DNA of 64,000 nucleotides from Arenibacter echinorum (GTDB taxonomy: Bacteria > Bacteroidota > Bacteroidia > Flavobacteriales > Flavobacteriaceae). Shown piece after piece: positions 16,500 through 25,200 of this stretch. Each line of letters starts with the position of its first letter. The first letter of the stretch is position 1. The notes under the pieces were generated by a model that was not told the DNA's origin, made no database searches, and saw nothing but the letters and a program-made list of their open reading frames with translations. The stretch is from assembly GCF_003259375.1 (NCBI RefSeq), contig NZ_QLLN01000006.1:248001-312000 (forward strand), in the 5' to 3' direction. A program made the position numbers and the translations under genes.

Positions 16500-18123
16500 T
16501 CCTATTGCACTGATCTTGTTAGCGGGAATCTCCATTTTTCTATTTCATCTGAATGTTATTCCCGTTACTATCATGGAAGCCAGGAATTTCATAACTGCAA
16601 GGGAAATGATAACGGATGGCAATTGGTTGTTGACCACAATGAACGACCTTCCAAGATATGAAAAACCCCCCTTACCAAGTTGGATTACAGCAATCTTTGG
16701 ATTTATTTTTGGTTCGGAAAATGTAGCCACTCTTAGACTACCGACTATGTTGATGGGCATATTCTTGGGATTTATAGGGTATCTGTTCTCCTTAAAACTA
16801 CTTGACAATAAATTACAAGCACTCATAAATGCCCTCATTTTATTAAGTTCATTCTATATAATTGTAATTACTGTAGAAGCACCTTGGGATATATACACCC
16901 ACGGATTTATGTTGGCAGCCATTTACTTTTTATATAGTTTTTTTGACCATCCAGACAATAAATGGAAGAACAGTCTACTTGCCGGTCTCTTTATAGGTCT
17001 ATCCTTTATGAGCAAGGGACCTGTTTCCCTATATGCACTCCTCTTGCCTTTTCTCTTGGCCTATGGCTTCGTATATAAATATAAGGGCTTTGGAGTTTAC
17101 AGGAAATATATCCCCTTGGCTGTTTTGATCCTCTTGGCCATGGTTATTGGCGTATGGTGGTTCCTTTATGTTCGCCTTGCCGATCCCAATGCCTTTTTGG
17201 CAATAACCAAAAAAGAAACAGCCAATTGGTCCAGCTACAATGTGCGCCCCTTCTATTATTATTGGAGCTTTTTTATACAAAGTGGAATATGGACCATACC
17301 AGCCTTAATTAGTCTAATATATCCCTATCTTAAAAATAAGGTAAGTGATAAAAAGGCGTACCGACTTACCTTTCTATGGACTATTTTTTCGGTAATTCTG
17401 CTTTCTATCATCCCTGAAAAAAAAGCGAGATATCTTGTGCCCGTTTTAATTCCCCTCGCTCTCAACACGGGCTTTTATTTGGAATATGTCATTAACAATT
17501 TTAAAGGTTCCCTAAACCCAAAAGAAAAAATACCGGTATATTTTCATTTTTCCTTAATAGGAATTATTGGTATAGCTTATCCCTTTATTGCCTATTTTAT
17601 ACTTAAGGATGGTTTGAGCGGCCTATGGATTTACTATGTATTATCATCCCTTGCACTCTTTGCTATTGGAGTATTACTTTTTATACAACTTAAAAAGCAA
17701 CAGCTTTTTGACTGCTTTTTACTAACTATAGCCTTGGTAGGTGCTATAAAATTATTGGCAATGCCGCTCTCTGGATCTATGGAAAAAAATGCTGAGTACA
17801 AAAGTATATCACATTTAAGGCAAGCCATGCAGGCAGAAGGATTAAAAACCTATTGCTTTGGTGAAATTGCCCCGGAAATGATTTGGGATTATGGCTCCGC
17901 AATTCCAGTGCTAAAAGGGGAAGAGGAAATTACAATTCCCGACGGGGAAAAATTTGCAGTGCTGGTAATTCCAACAGATGAAAATGAATTTAAACGTATC
18001 TTTGACCCCGAATATAGCTATACGCTAAATACCGTGTACGATTTAAACTATAATGCCGACCCAGGAACCAAAGGACATAAGAACCGTTTGATAAGTAATT
18101 TATATATAGTTCAAAAACGATGA
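16471..18123 (+). CDS. ArnT/PMT-family (GT39/GT83) lipid-linked glycosyltransferase
   Basis: A 550-residue polytopic membrane enzyme of the GT-C fold, like ArnT, which moves 4-amino-arabinose from undecaprenyl phosphate to lipid A. The first periplasmic loop carries the expected acidic pair region (VIPVTIMEARNF) followed by YEKPPLPSW, the family's ExPP(L/F)xxW motif. There are about 11-12 hydrophobic segments and a soluble C-terminal part (about 430-550). The first three Met codons (16471, 16480, 16483) are all possible; any of them overlaps the LAB_N gene, so the genes are coupled. The sugar is unknown because no arnA/arnB-type genes are nearby. Confidence 0.87.
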   Translation: MKSMMWLKNNPIALILLAGISIFLFHLNVIPVTIMEARNFITAREMITDGNWLLTTMNDLPRYEKPPLPSWITAIFGFIFGSENVATLRLPTMLMGIFLGFIGYLFSLKLLDNKLQALINALILLSSFYIIVITVEAPWDIYTHGFMLAAIYFLYSFFDHPDNKWKNSLLAGLFIGLSFMSKGPVSLYALLLPFLLAYGFVYKYKGFGVYRKYIPLAVLILLAMVIGVWWFLYVRLADPNAFLAITKKETANWSSYNVRPFYYYWSFFIQSGIWTIPALISLIYPYLKNKVSDKKAYRLTFLWTIFSVILLSIIPEKKARYLVPVLIPLALNTGFYLEYVINNFKGSLNPKEKIPVYFHFSLIGIIGIAYPFIAYFILKDGLSGLWIYYVLSSLALFAIGVLLFIQLKKQQLFDCFLLTIALVGAIKLLAMPLSGSMEKNAEYKSISHLRQAMQAEGLKTYCFGEIAPEMIWDYGSAIPVLKGEEEITIPDGEKFAVLVIPTDENEFKRIFDPEYSYTLNTVYDLNYNADPGTKGHKNRLISNLYIVQKR

Positions 18124-18800
18124 TGAATATCTTTTCCAAAATTGAAAAAATAGGATACAGTATTTTATTGGCAATTGTTTTGTTTGGTCTTTTTTTAGGC
18201 CTCAGGGACGACATTTATTTTGATGTGAATTATGCCCAGGAAGATGGACCGGTAGAATGGGGTACGGCCATAATGCTATTCGGTATTTTTGTACTTTCCC
18301 TATACCACCTATTAACTTTATGGAGCACCAAAAAAATACTGTGGAAACTGGGGACCTTCCTTTTTGTGGTCTTATTCCTTTTTGCCGCAGGTGAAGAAAT
18401 CTCATGGGGACAGCGAATCTTCGGAGTGGAATCCAGCGACTTTTTTATAGAAAACAACGCCCAGGGCGAAACCAACTTGCATAATCTGGTGGTAGGTGAA
18501 AAGAAAATAAACAAAATTATCTTTAGCCAGTTATTATTCCTAATAATGTTTCTATACCTATTAATTACCCCTATCCTCTTCAGAAAATTTAATTGGTTTA
18601 AGGATTTGGCCAACAATTTTGCCGTGCCCATTGTAAAATGGCATCATACCATCGCCTTTTTAGTGGCTACCGTTTTAGTTGCCCTGAATCCGGCCAGCCG
18701 AAAATGGGAAGTATACGAATTGGCTTTTGGTGCAATCTTTTTCTTGATTTTTTTAGGACCCCTGAACAAGGAAATCTTTGAAAAGGAACAACCCAAATAA
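18120..18800 (+). CDS. Uncharacterised polytopic membrane protein
   Basis: A 226-residue inner-membrane protein with about six hydrophobic segments. Its most striking feature is the motif FAAGEEISWGQRIFG (about residues 88-102) in or beside a membrane helix, a charged cluster that looks catalytic or ion-binding; a second conserved-looking stretch is TNLHNL. I do not recognise a functionally described family. The ATG overlaps the ArnT-like stop (ATGA), so it is the last gene of the glycosylation operon and probably takes part in the same envelope-lipid pathway. Confidence 0.75.
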   Translation: MMNIFSKIEKIGYSILLAIVLFGLFLGLRDDIYFDVNYAQEDGPVEWGTAIMLFGIFVLSLYHLLTLWSTKKILWKLGTFLFVVLFLFAAGEEISWGQRIFGVESSDFFIENNAQGETNLHNLVVGEKKINKIIFSQLLFLIMFLYLLITPILFRKFNWFKDLANNFAVPIVKWHHTIAFLVATVLVALNPASRKWEVYELAFGAIFFLIFLGPLNKEIFEKEQPK

Positions 18801-18845
18801 ATTTAAGGCTTCAGTGTCAAAACAATCCTGAGATGGGATCTTAGG

Positions 18846-19415
18846 TTAGTGGTCGTACTTGTCAATTGCCTTTAGAAAAAGCTGCAGAAATAATCCTCCC
18901 AAAAAAGTTCCGATAATTGTTCCCGTCAGCACATCCAACGGAAAATGTACCCCTATATATATCCGGCTATAGGCTACCACCGAGGCCCACGCTATTAGAA
19001 ACAGTCCGATATATTTATACTTTGTCCGTAATAAGGAGGTAAAGAAAACGGCCACGGCAAAAGAATTGGCAGCATGGGCGGAGAAATAGCCAAATTTTCC
19101 ACCACAGGAACTTTTCACCAAACGCATTAACCCGTTTATCTCGTTGTCATGGCAGGGCCTCAACCGCTGCACGCCATACTTAAAAAAATTGGCCAACTGG
19201 TCCGTAACCAAAATAAGCAATGCAATGGCCACCAGTGTCATTAAAAGACGCTTTAGACCAAATGCCTTATAGGTTAAAAATGCCAAAAGGGCATAAAGTG
19301 GAATAGAACTCCATTTATTGGTCATGAAAAGCCAAAAACCGTCCCACCTGTCACTGCCCAAGTTATTAAGGAACAGAAATAATTCCTTGTCGAAATGTAC
19401 CAACTGGTCCAACAT
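18846..19415 (-). CDS. PAP2-family membrane phosphatase
   Basis: A 189-residue membrane phosphatase with five to six helices. The three PAP2 motifs are visible: KYGVQRLRPC (motif 1), FSAHAANSF (motif 2, with SAH in place of the usual SGH) and SRIYIGVHFPLDV (motif 3). Relatives dephosphorylate undecaprenyl pyrophosphate, phosphatidic acid or lipid A phosphates. Its end faces the end of the glycosylation operon, so a shared envelope role is possible but unproven. It starts three bases after the stop of the upstream small acidic protein gene, so the two are co-transcribed. Confidence 0.92.
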   Translation of the reverse strand: MLDQLVHFDKELFLFLNNLGSDRWDGFWLFMTNKWSSIPLYALLAFLTYKAFGLKRLLMTLVAIALLILVTDQLANFFKYGVQRLRPCHDNEINGLMRLVKSSCGGKFGYFSAHAANSFAVAVFFTSLLRTKYKYIGLFLIAWASVVAYSRIYIGVHFPLDVLTGTIIGTFLGGLFLQLFLKAIDKYDH

Positions 19416-19418
19416 AGG

Positions 19419-19646
19419 CTATTCTTCGTAACGAGAAATTTCACGGTCATAGAACGCCGTAGCTTGTTCAATTAAATTCTCAGCTTCAGCCTCTAGTTCC
19501 TTTTCATCCTCCTGGGTAAAATCCTCCAACCACTCTACCTCATCGTTCTCCAGATTTATAATAAATCTAGGGTATTCGGTATGTACCACAAAAATCGCCG
19601 TAGGATAATCCGTATTGTCGCCTAATAAAAATTTTGGGAATTCCAT
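19419..19646 (-). CDS. Small acidic conserved protein, unknown function
   Basis: A 75-residue soluble, strongly acidic protein (long Glu/Asp run in WLEDFTQEDEKELEAEAENL). The N-terminal half looks like a small beta sheet (TAIFVVHTEYPRFIINLEN) and the C-terminal half like a helix. Such proteins recur in Flavobacteriaceae, but I know no role. It precedes the PAP2 gene by three bases in the same direction. Confidence 0.75.
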   Translation of the reverse strand: MEFPKFLLGDNTDYPTAIFVVHTEYPRFIINLENDEVEWLEDFTQEDEKELEAEAENLIEQATAFYDREISRYEE

Positions 19647-19719
19647 AAAATAACTTTTTATTTAATTATCGATATCCCCAAAACTGTTACATCTTAGTAG
19701 ATAACGACTTGCTTTAATA

Positions 19720-21111
19720 TCAATCAATCTCTTGCAAGGCCCTTTGGGCAATTAGTTTCTTGGTCAAATAATTAAATCGAATATACAACATTATGGCAGA
19801 TGCCGTTAGTCCGGACAACAAGCCGATCCATATCCCGGTACTCTCCAAGGAGGTATAAAGTCCTAGATAAAAACTAATGGGAAAGCCTATTATCCAATAG
19901 GCGACAAAGGTAATCATAGTGGGTATCCTAACATCCTGAAGTCCCCTTAGCGCCCCCAATACCACAACCTGTATACCATCCGAAATCTGGAATACGGCCG
20001 CAACCAAAATTAGTTCGGCCGCTATCTTGATCACTTCCATGTTATCTGCCAAATTGGTAGTATCACCCAGATCCAGATAAATTGTTGGCAGAAAATCATT
20101 TAAAGCAACAAAGGACGCGGCAAAAACAACTTCCAATAGCAAAGTGAGCAGAAAAATAGATTGGGATATACGTCTTAATTCTTTAAAATCCATCAATCCT
20201 TTTTGATTTCCCACACGGATCATTGCAGCGACTCCCAGCCCCATACCTACCATAAAGGTCATACTGCTCAGGTTTAACGCAATCTGGTTGGCCGCTTGGG
20301 AATTCTTGCCCAAAACACCACTTAACCATACTGCCGCTGTAAAAATGGCTACCTCAAAAAACATCTGTAAGGCAGAGGGAAATCCGAGGTCAATGATTTT
20401 CTTCATGACCTTTTTCTCTATAATTGCAAAATTGAATCCTGTAACATAATCGTGAAATTTCTTTTTATTCTTGAGTAGTACCCAAAGAAAAACGACCATA
20501 ATGATACGGGAAATCAACGTACCCCAAGCCGCCCCAACAATTCCCATTTTAGGAAAGCCCCAGGAACCGAAAATTAGCAGATAATTCAATAGAATATTTA
20601 CAAAATTGGCAATTACAGTAGCATACATAGGGTATTTTGTCTGGGACAATCCCTCGGAGAACTGCTTAAAAGCTTGGAATATGATTAACGGAACCAAGGA
20701 AAATGCCACTAAATCCAGATATGGCATAGCCAATTCCACCACTTCCGGAGGTTGCTTCATAAGGTACATGAGTGGCTTGGCCAATAGTATTATCCCAAAG
20801 AGTGAAATTCCCATTAGTGTGCACAACAATAGACCATGTTTAAGAGCACTTTTTCCCGCACCAACATTACCGGCACCATCGGCCTCGGCTACCAGAGGCG
20901 TAATGGCTGTAGAAAATCCTATACCCAAGGACATGGCTATAAACACAAAACTGTTCCCCAAAGAAACCGCAGCCAACTCTGCCGTACCCAATTGCCCCAC
21001 CATAATATTGTCCGCAAACTGTACGAACGAATGGCCCAGCATTCCAAGAATTACGGGAAATGAAAGGGATAGGTTATAACGAAACTCCTTTGTATATTTA
21101 TGTAACAACAC
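19720..21111 (-). CDS. MATE-family multidrug/cation exporter
   Basis: A 463-residue inner-membrane antiporter with 12 hydrophobic segments in two MatE repeats. N-terminal landmarks are PVILGMLGHSFVQFADNIMVGQLGTAELAAVSLGNS, typical of the NorM/DinF type. It exports cationic drugs or metabolites in exchange for sodium or protons. The start is GTG at 21111, with TATATTTG (minus strand, 21129-21136) as a possible -7 element 18 bases upstream; no well-placed -33 TTG accompanies it. Confidence 0.94.
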   Translation of the reverse strand: MLLHKYTKEFRYNLSLSFPVILGMLGHSFVQFADNIMVGQLGTAELAAVSLGNSFVFIAMSLGIGFSTAITPLVAEADGAGNVGAGKSALKHGLLLCTLMGISLFGIILLAKPLMYLMKQPPEVVELAMPYLDLVAFSLVPLIIFQAFKQFSEGLSQTKYPMYATVIANFVNILLNYLLIFGSWGFPKMGIVGAAWGTLISRIIMVVFLWVLLKNKKKFHDYVTGFNFAIIEKKVMKKIIDLGFPSALQMFFEVAIFTAAVWLSGVLGKNSQAANQIALNLSSMTFMVGMGLGVAAMIRVGNQKGLMDFKELRRISQSIFLLTLLLEVVFAASFVALNDFLPTIYLDLGDTTNLADNMEVIKIAAELILVAAVFQISDGIQVVVLGALRGLQDVRIPTMITFVAYWIIGFPISFYLGLYTSLESTGIWIGLLSGLTASAIMLYIRFNYLTKKLIAQRALQEID

Positions 21112-21623
21112 ACCTTAATTTGAAGGGGCAAATATAAGGGTTAGCTTTGGTTTTAGATTAATGATTTTTCAATTTAAACCATAGTGTTCAAAACCGACTT
21201 GGATTGGGCCCACAGTAAATTATTGCAGGGCAGCGCCATAAGACTTCTTAAGGAATCTATGGGCTATGATTCAACACCCGTCCCAACAGAACGCATGTTC
21301 CGTTCAGTCAAGCAAGTTTCGGAGCATTCAAATCCCAACACCTTGGTAAATTGGTGGTACACCCAAAATATACTTGAAATGACATTTATCACCATTTCTT
21401 CCATTTTATATTATTAGCTTTCCAAACCCTAAATTTCATTACAATGAGTGCATGAAAAGTATTTTAAAATGCAAAATAAATACTCTATATTTAAAAAATA
21501 TATCAAAATAGGTACTGAAAAGGCATATTGCCAGGTTATTAATACGACTTATGAAAGAGTTTTACTACTCCTTCGGGCCATTTCACGGTTGAACCAATAA
21601 GAAGGTGTGCGAAAATCCCCCAA
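21112..21623. other. Intergenic region with one doubtful 77-codon frame
   Basis: About 510 bases between the MATE gene and the sensor kinase. A plus-strand frame runs 21184-21417 from a GTG (77 residues, starting FKTDLDWAHSKLLQGSAI). Its codon choice is not unlike neighbouring genes, but it has no signal peptide, no recognised family and a composition change in the last 15 residues; it could be a real small gene, a remnant or chance. From 21420 to 21623 I see only AT-rich DNA with no hairpin or promoter of note. Confidence 0.3.
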
Positions 21624-24230
21624 ATGGAAAAACTTGAAAAATCTATAAAAAAAAGATACCTCCTTTTTATTGCCACCATTGTTCTAATAATAATTGCCGC
21701 GGTCATATTCTACCAGAATAAGATCAACGTGCTGACATCGGACGTGAGCTTAATCAACATTGCAGGAAAACAACGCATGCTAAGCCAGCGTATCTCCAAA
21801 CATGTATTTTCTTTAAATCTGGACAAGAGCGACAAAGCCAATAAAATTTATCTGGATAGTTTAAGCGCTTTAACGAATGAATGGCAGAAAAATCAGAACT
21901 TCCTTATTTTGGCCAATAAACAGGTTGGGAATTCTGAAAGACTAGATTCCCTATTCGCTGCAGCGCAGCCAAAGACCACAGAATTATTAAACGCTGCCTT
22001 TCAAATCCTGAAGGACCCCAGTAATCCAGAAGTAATAAATACCAATATCGAAATCATAAAAGAGGTAGAATCTTCTGTTCTGACCATTACTGATAACATT
22101 GTATCGGAATACCAAAACATAGCAGGGAAGAACCTGAACAACCTTTACAGGGTCACTTACGTTATCGCAATCATTGTTGCGCTGGTGATCATTGGTCAAT
22201 TTAGCTTTCTTTTGTTGCCTCTGATTAAAAATCTTAGAAAAAAATCACAATCGCTACACCTTGCCAATGAGGAATTAGCCAATTCCAATAAGGCTCTACA
22301 AGAAAAAATGGAAGAAGTAAAGGCCTTACAAGCCGATTTACAGCTAAGGGAAGAGTACAATAAAATATTTATAGACCAAGCACCCAACGCCATGGCCATG
22401 TTCGACAGTGACATGAAGTTCCTTGCAGCATCGGAACGATGGCTGAGCGATTACGATCTTGGCGACCAAGCTATTATCGGAAAATCCCTTTATGAGGTAT
22501 TTCCAGGAATAGATGAAGATTGGAAAAAAATTCACCAAGAGTGCCTTTCAGGGTCCCATCACCACGATGATGAAATTGCTTATAATTGGCCGGACGGCAG
22601 GATCCAATGGTTAAGTTATGACATTAGACCCTGGTATATTTCCCCTGATAAAATAGGAGGACTATTAATTTATACCTTGGACATCACCAACATTAAGGAA
22701 AATGAACATGAAAAACTCCGCATTGAGGAAATCCTGGACAAAACCAACCAAGTAGCCCGTATTGGAACGTGGGAAGTTGATCTCATTAAAAACAAAATCC
22801 AATGGAGCAAGGTAACTTGTGAAATACATGAAGTGCCATATGATTATGTGCCAGAACTTGAAACAGCCATTAATTTTTTTAAAGAAGGGGAAAGCAGGGA
22901 CAAAATTCAAACGGTGGTAAACAATGCTATCGAAAAAGGAATCTCCTATGATGTAGAAGTTGAGCTGATTACCGCAAAAGGGAATAGCCGTTGGGCAAGG
23001 GCCATAGGCCAGGCGGAAATGGTAGACGGGCAGTGTGTAAGATTATATGGGGTATTCCATAACATCAACGATATTAAGGTTACGGAAAATGCCTTAAATA
23101 AGGCCAATGAGGAACTAAGCGCCATTTTTAATGTTGGCCCAATCTCCATTATCGGAACGGACATGAATGGATTAATTACCCATTTTAATAAAGGTGCCGA
23201 AAATTTATTGCAATATTCAGCTGCAGAGATGATTGGAAAAATGACCCCAGAGGTTATACATCTGCCCGAAGAGGTAGAACAACATGGCAAAGAGTTGTCA
23301 AAATTATTTGGCCAAACTATTAGCGGCTTCGATGTTTTTGTGGAACATGCAAGACGAGATAGTTTTGAATCCATGGAGTGGACCTACGTGCGTAAAGATG
23401 GTACACATTTCCCTGTACAATTAATTACAACTGCTATTAAGGGGCCGAATGGAGATATAAATGGATTTTTAGGGGTGGCCACAGACATTTCCGAAACGGT
23501 CAATAACCGAAAAAAGTTAATTGAAGCTAAAGAAAACCTTGAAGTCCTCACTAAAAAACTTACAAACCAAAACCGCCAATTGGCAGATTTCGCTCATATA
23601 ACCTCGCATAATTTACGATCACCTGTAGCCAACCTACAAACTCTATCCAGTTTCTATAAAGATTCTGAAAGCGAGGAGGAGCGTAGCGATTTATTTGAGA
23701 AATTTGAAATTGTAATAGACCACCTTTCCTCTACCTTAAATACCATGGTTGAAGTAATCCAGACCACAGACGACAGTACCAAGGCTACCAAGGAATTATC
23801 CTTTGAAAAAACACTAATCAAGACCCAAGAAATCATCTCTAGTCAGATAGAACAATCTGGTGCTATAATTAAAAGTGATTTCTCAAAAGCACCTATGGTT
23901 GTTTACAACGACATATATCTTGATAGCATTTTTCTAAATTTGATTTCCAATGCCATTAAATACAAATCCGAAGATCGAATCCCGGAAATAATTGTCGAAT
24001 CCAAAATGGAAGGTGGTAAAACAATATTAATGGTGACCGATAACGGTCTAGGTATAAATATGGACAAACACGGTCATAAATTATTTGGCCTGAACAAGGT
24101 ATTTCACAGCCATCCAGAAGCAAAGGGGGTTGGACTTTATATGACCAAAGTACAGATCGAGGCTATGGGAGGTTCCATTTCCGCCACTAGTAAAATTGAC
24201 GTGGGATCTACCTTTACCGTGGTTTTTTAA
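21624..24230 (+). CDS. Multi-PAS hybrid-less sensor histidine kinase with PilJ-type sensor
   Basis: An 868-residue membrane histidine kinase. Order: membrane helix 1 (about 12-28), a periplasmic domain resembling the PilJ/type IV pilus methyl-accepting N-terminus (VSLINIAGKQRMLSQRISKH), membrane helix 2 (about 178-202), a coiled coil, then three PAS/PAC units (about 245-360, 365-490, 495-630). The phosphoacceptor helix has SHNLRSP with His662. The ATPase domain has LISNAIKYKS (N box), DNGLGIN (G1) and GVGLYMTK (G2). There is no receiver domain and no response regulator gene adjacent, so it is an orphan kinase. PilJ-like sensors bind small ligands such as nitrate in some relatives. Confidence 0.92.
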   Translation: MEKLEKSIKKRYLLFIATIVLIIIAAVIFYQNKINVLTSDVSLINIAGKQRMLSQRISKHVFSLNLDKSDKANKIYLDSLSALTNEWQKNQNFLILANKQVGNSERLDSLFAAAQPKTTELLNAAFQILKDPSNPEVINTNIEIIKEVESSVLTITDNIVSEYQNIAGKNLNNLYRVTYVIAIIVALVIIGQFSFLLLPLIKNLRKKSQSLHLANEELANSNKALQEKMEEVKALQADLQLREEYNKIFIDQAPNAMAMFDSDMKFLAASERWLSDYDLGDQAIIGKSLYEVFPGIDEDWKKIHQECLSGSHHHDDEIAYNWPDGRIQWLSYDIRPWYISPDKIGGLLIYTLDITNIKENEHEKLRIEEILDKTNQVARIGTWEVDLIKNKIQWSKVTCEIHEVPYDYVPELETAINFFKEGESRDKIQTVVNNAIEKGISYDVEVELITAKGNSRWARAIGQAEMVDGQCVRLYGVFHNINDIKVTENALNKANEELSAIFNVGPISIIGTDMNGLITHFNKGAENLLQYSAAEMIGKMTPEVIHLPEEVEQHGKELSKLFGQTISGFDVFVEHARRDSFESMEWTYVRKDGTHFPVQLITTAIKGPNGDINGFLGVATDISETVNNRKKLIEAKENLEVLTKKLTNQNRQLADFAHITSHNLRSPVANLQTLSSFYKDSESEEERSDLFEKFEIVIDHLSSTLNTMVEVIQTTDDSTKATKELSFEKTLIKTQEIISSQIEQSGAIIKSDFSKAPMVVYNDIYLDSIFLNLISNAIKYKSEDRIPEIIVESKMEGGKTILMVTDNGLGINMDKHGHKLFGLNKVFHSHPEAKGVGLYMTKVQIEAMGGSISATSKIDVGSTFTVVF

Positions 24231-24321
24231 TTTATTGGGGGGCCAATTTAAAATCTTGTAATCCAATATATTTATATGGTATATTGATGCTTTTCGGTAT
24301 AGCACCCTGCCTGCTTAAAAA

Positions 24322-25095
24322 TTAAATACTCTTGGCCTCTTCCCAAAAAACATCCATTTCGGTCAAGGTCATGTCCTTCAAGGCCTTTCCCTGTTCCTTG
24401 GCCTTGTTTTCCAAATATTGAAAGCGCTTAATGAACTTCTTATTGGTACGCTCTAGGGCGTTTTCTGGATTAATATTCAAAAAACGCGCATAATTTACCA
24501 TGGAAAATAGAACATCCCCAAACTCAGACTCCATAGCGTCCGTATTTCCTTGTTTAACCTCATCTTGGAATTCTTCCAGTTCTTCCTGAACTTTTTCCCA
24601 TACCTGTTCGGGTTTTTCCCAGTCGAACCCTACTCCTGCTACCTTATCCTGTATACGGTTGGCCTTAACAAGGGAAGGTAACCCATTGGGTACGCCTTCC
24701 AAAACACTTTTTTTACCCTCCTTCAACTTTATTTTTTCCCAATTCTGCTTCACCTCCTCTTCATTTTCTACCACTACATCCCCATAAATATGTGGGTGCC
24801 TATTAATGAGCTTTTCACATATATCATTGGCAACGTCCGCTATATCAAAATGCTTGGTTTCACTTCCAATTTTAGCGTAAAAAACTATATGCAACAGAAC
24901 ATCGCCCAATTCCTTTTTTATTTCCTCCAAATCATTGTCCAAAATGGCGTCTCCCAATTCATAGGTTTCCTCAATGGTCAAATGTCGTAGTGTTTGCATG
25001 GTTTGCTTTTTGTCCCATGGACATTGTGCCCTTAATTCATCCATTATAGTGAGAAGACGATCAAAGGCTTGTAATTGGGATTCCCTAGAATTCAT
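24322..25095 (-). CDS. mazG: Nucleoside triphosphate pyrophosphohydrolase MazG
   Basis: Hydrolyses noncanonical or excess NTPs to NMP and pyrophosphate. The 257-residue length and two MazG units match the E. coli enzyme. Unit 1 (about 25-125) has the metal-binding EETYELGDAI ... EEIKKELGDVLLH; unit 2 (about 165-245) has EELEEFQDE ... ESEFGDVLFSMVNYAR. It is transcribed alone and convergent with the sensor kinase. A good Bacteroidota promoter lies 16 bases before the ATG (see 25112-25139). Confidence 0.95.
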   Translation of the reverse strand: MNSRESQLQAFDRLLTIMDELRAQCPWDKKQTMQTLRHLTIEETYELGDAILDNDLEEIKKELGDVLLHIVFYAKIGSETKHFDIADVANDICEKLINRHPHIYGDVVVENEEEVKQNWEKIKLKEGKKSVLEGVPNGLPSLVKANRIQDKVAGVGFDWEKPEQVWEKVQEELEEFQDEVKQGNTDAMESEFGDVLFSMVNYARFLNINPENALERTNKKFIKRFQYLENKAKEQGKALKDMTLTEMDVFWEEAKSI

Positions 25096-25111
25096 AAAGT
25101 TTACTTTTCAA

Positions 25112-25139
25112 CAAAAATACAAAGACCATGTGGTTTCAA
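25112..25139 (-). promoter_or_regulatory. Bacteroidota-type promoter of mazG
   Basis: On the minus strand TTG (25137-25139) is followed after 17 nt by TATTTTTG (25112-25119), matching TTG-N17-23-TAnnTTTG. The -7 element ends 16 bases before the mazG ATG, implying a very short leader. Confidence 0.6.
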
Positions 25140-25200
25140 CTGTCGTATGTTTAGAGTTTTTTAGCTAACTTTAGTTCCTTGCATATCTTACCAAATTTTT

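Noticed and set aside
20606-21079. 157-codon frame antisense to the MATE gene
   Set aside because: Lies fully inside a secure transporter gene and has no family features of its own.
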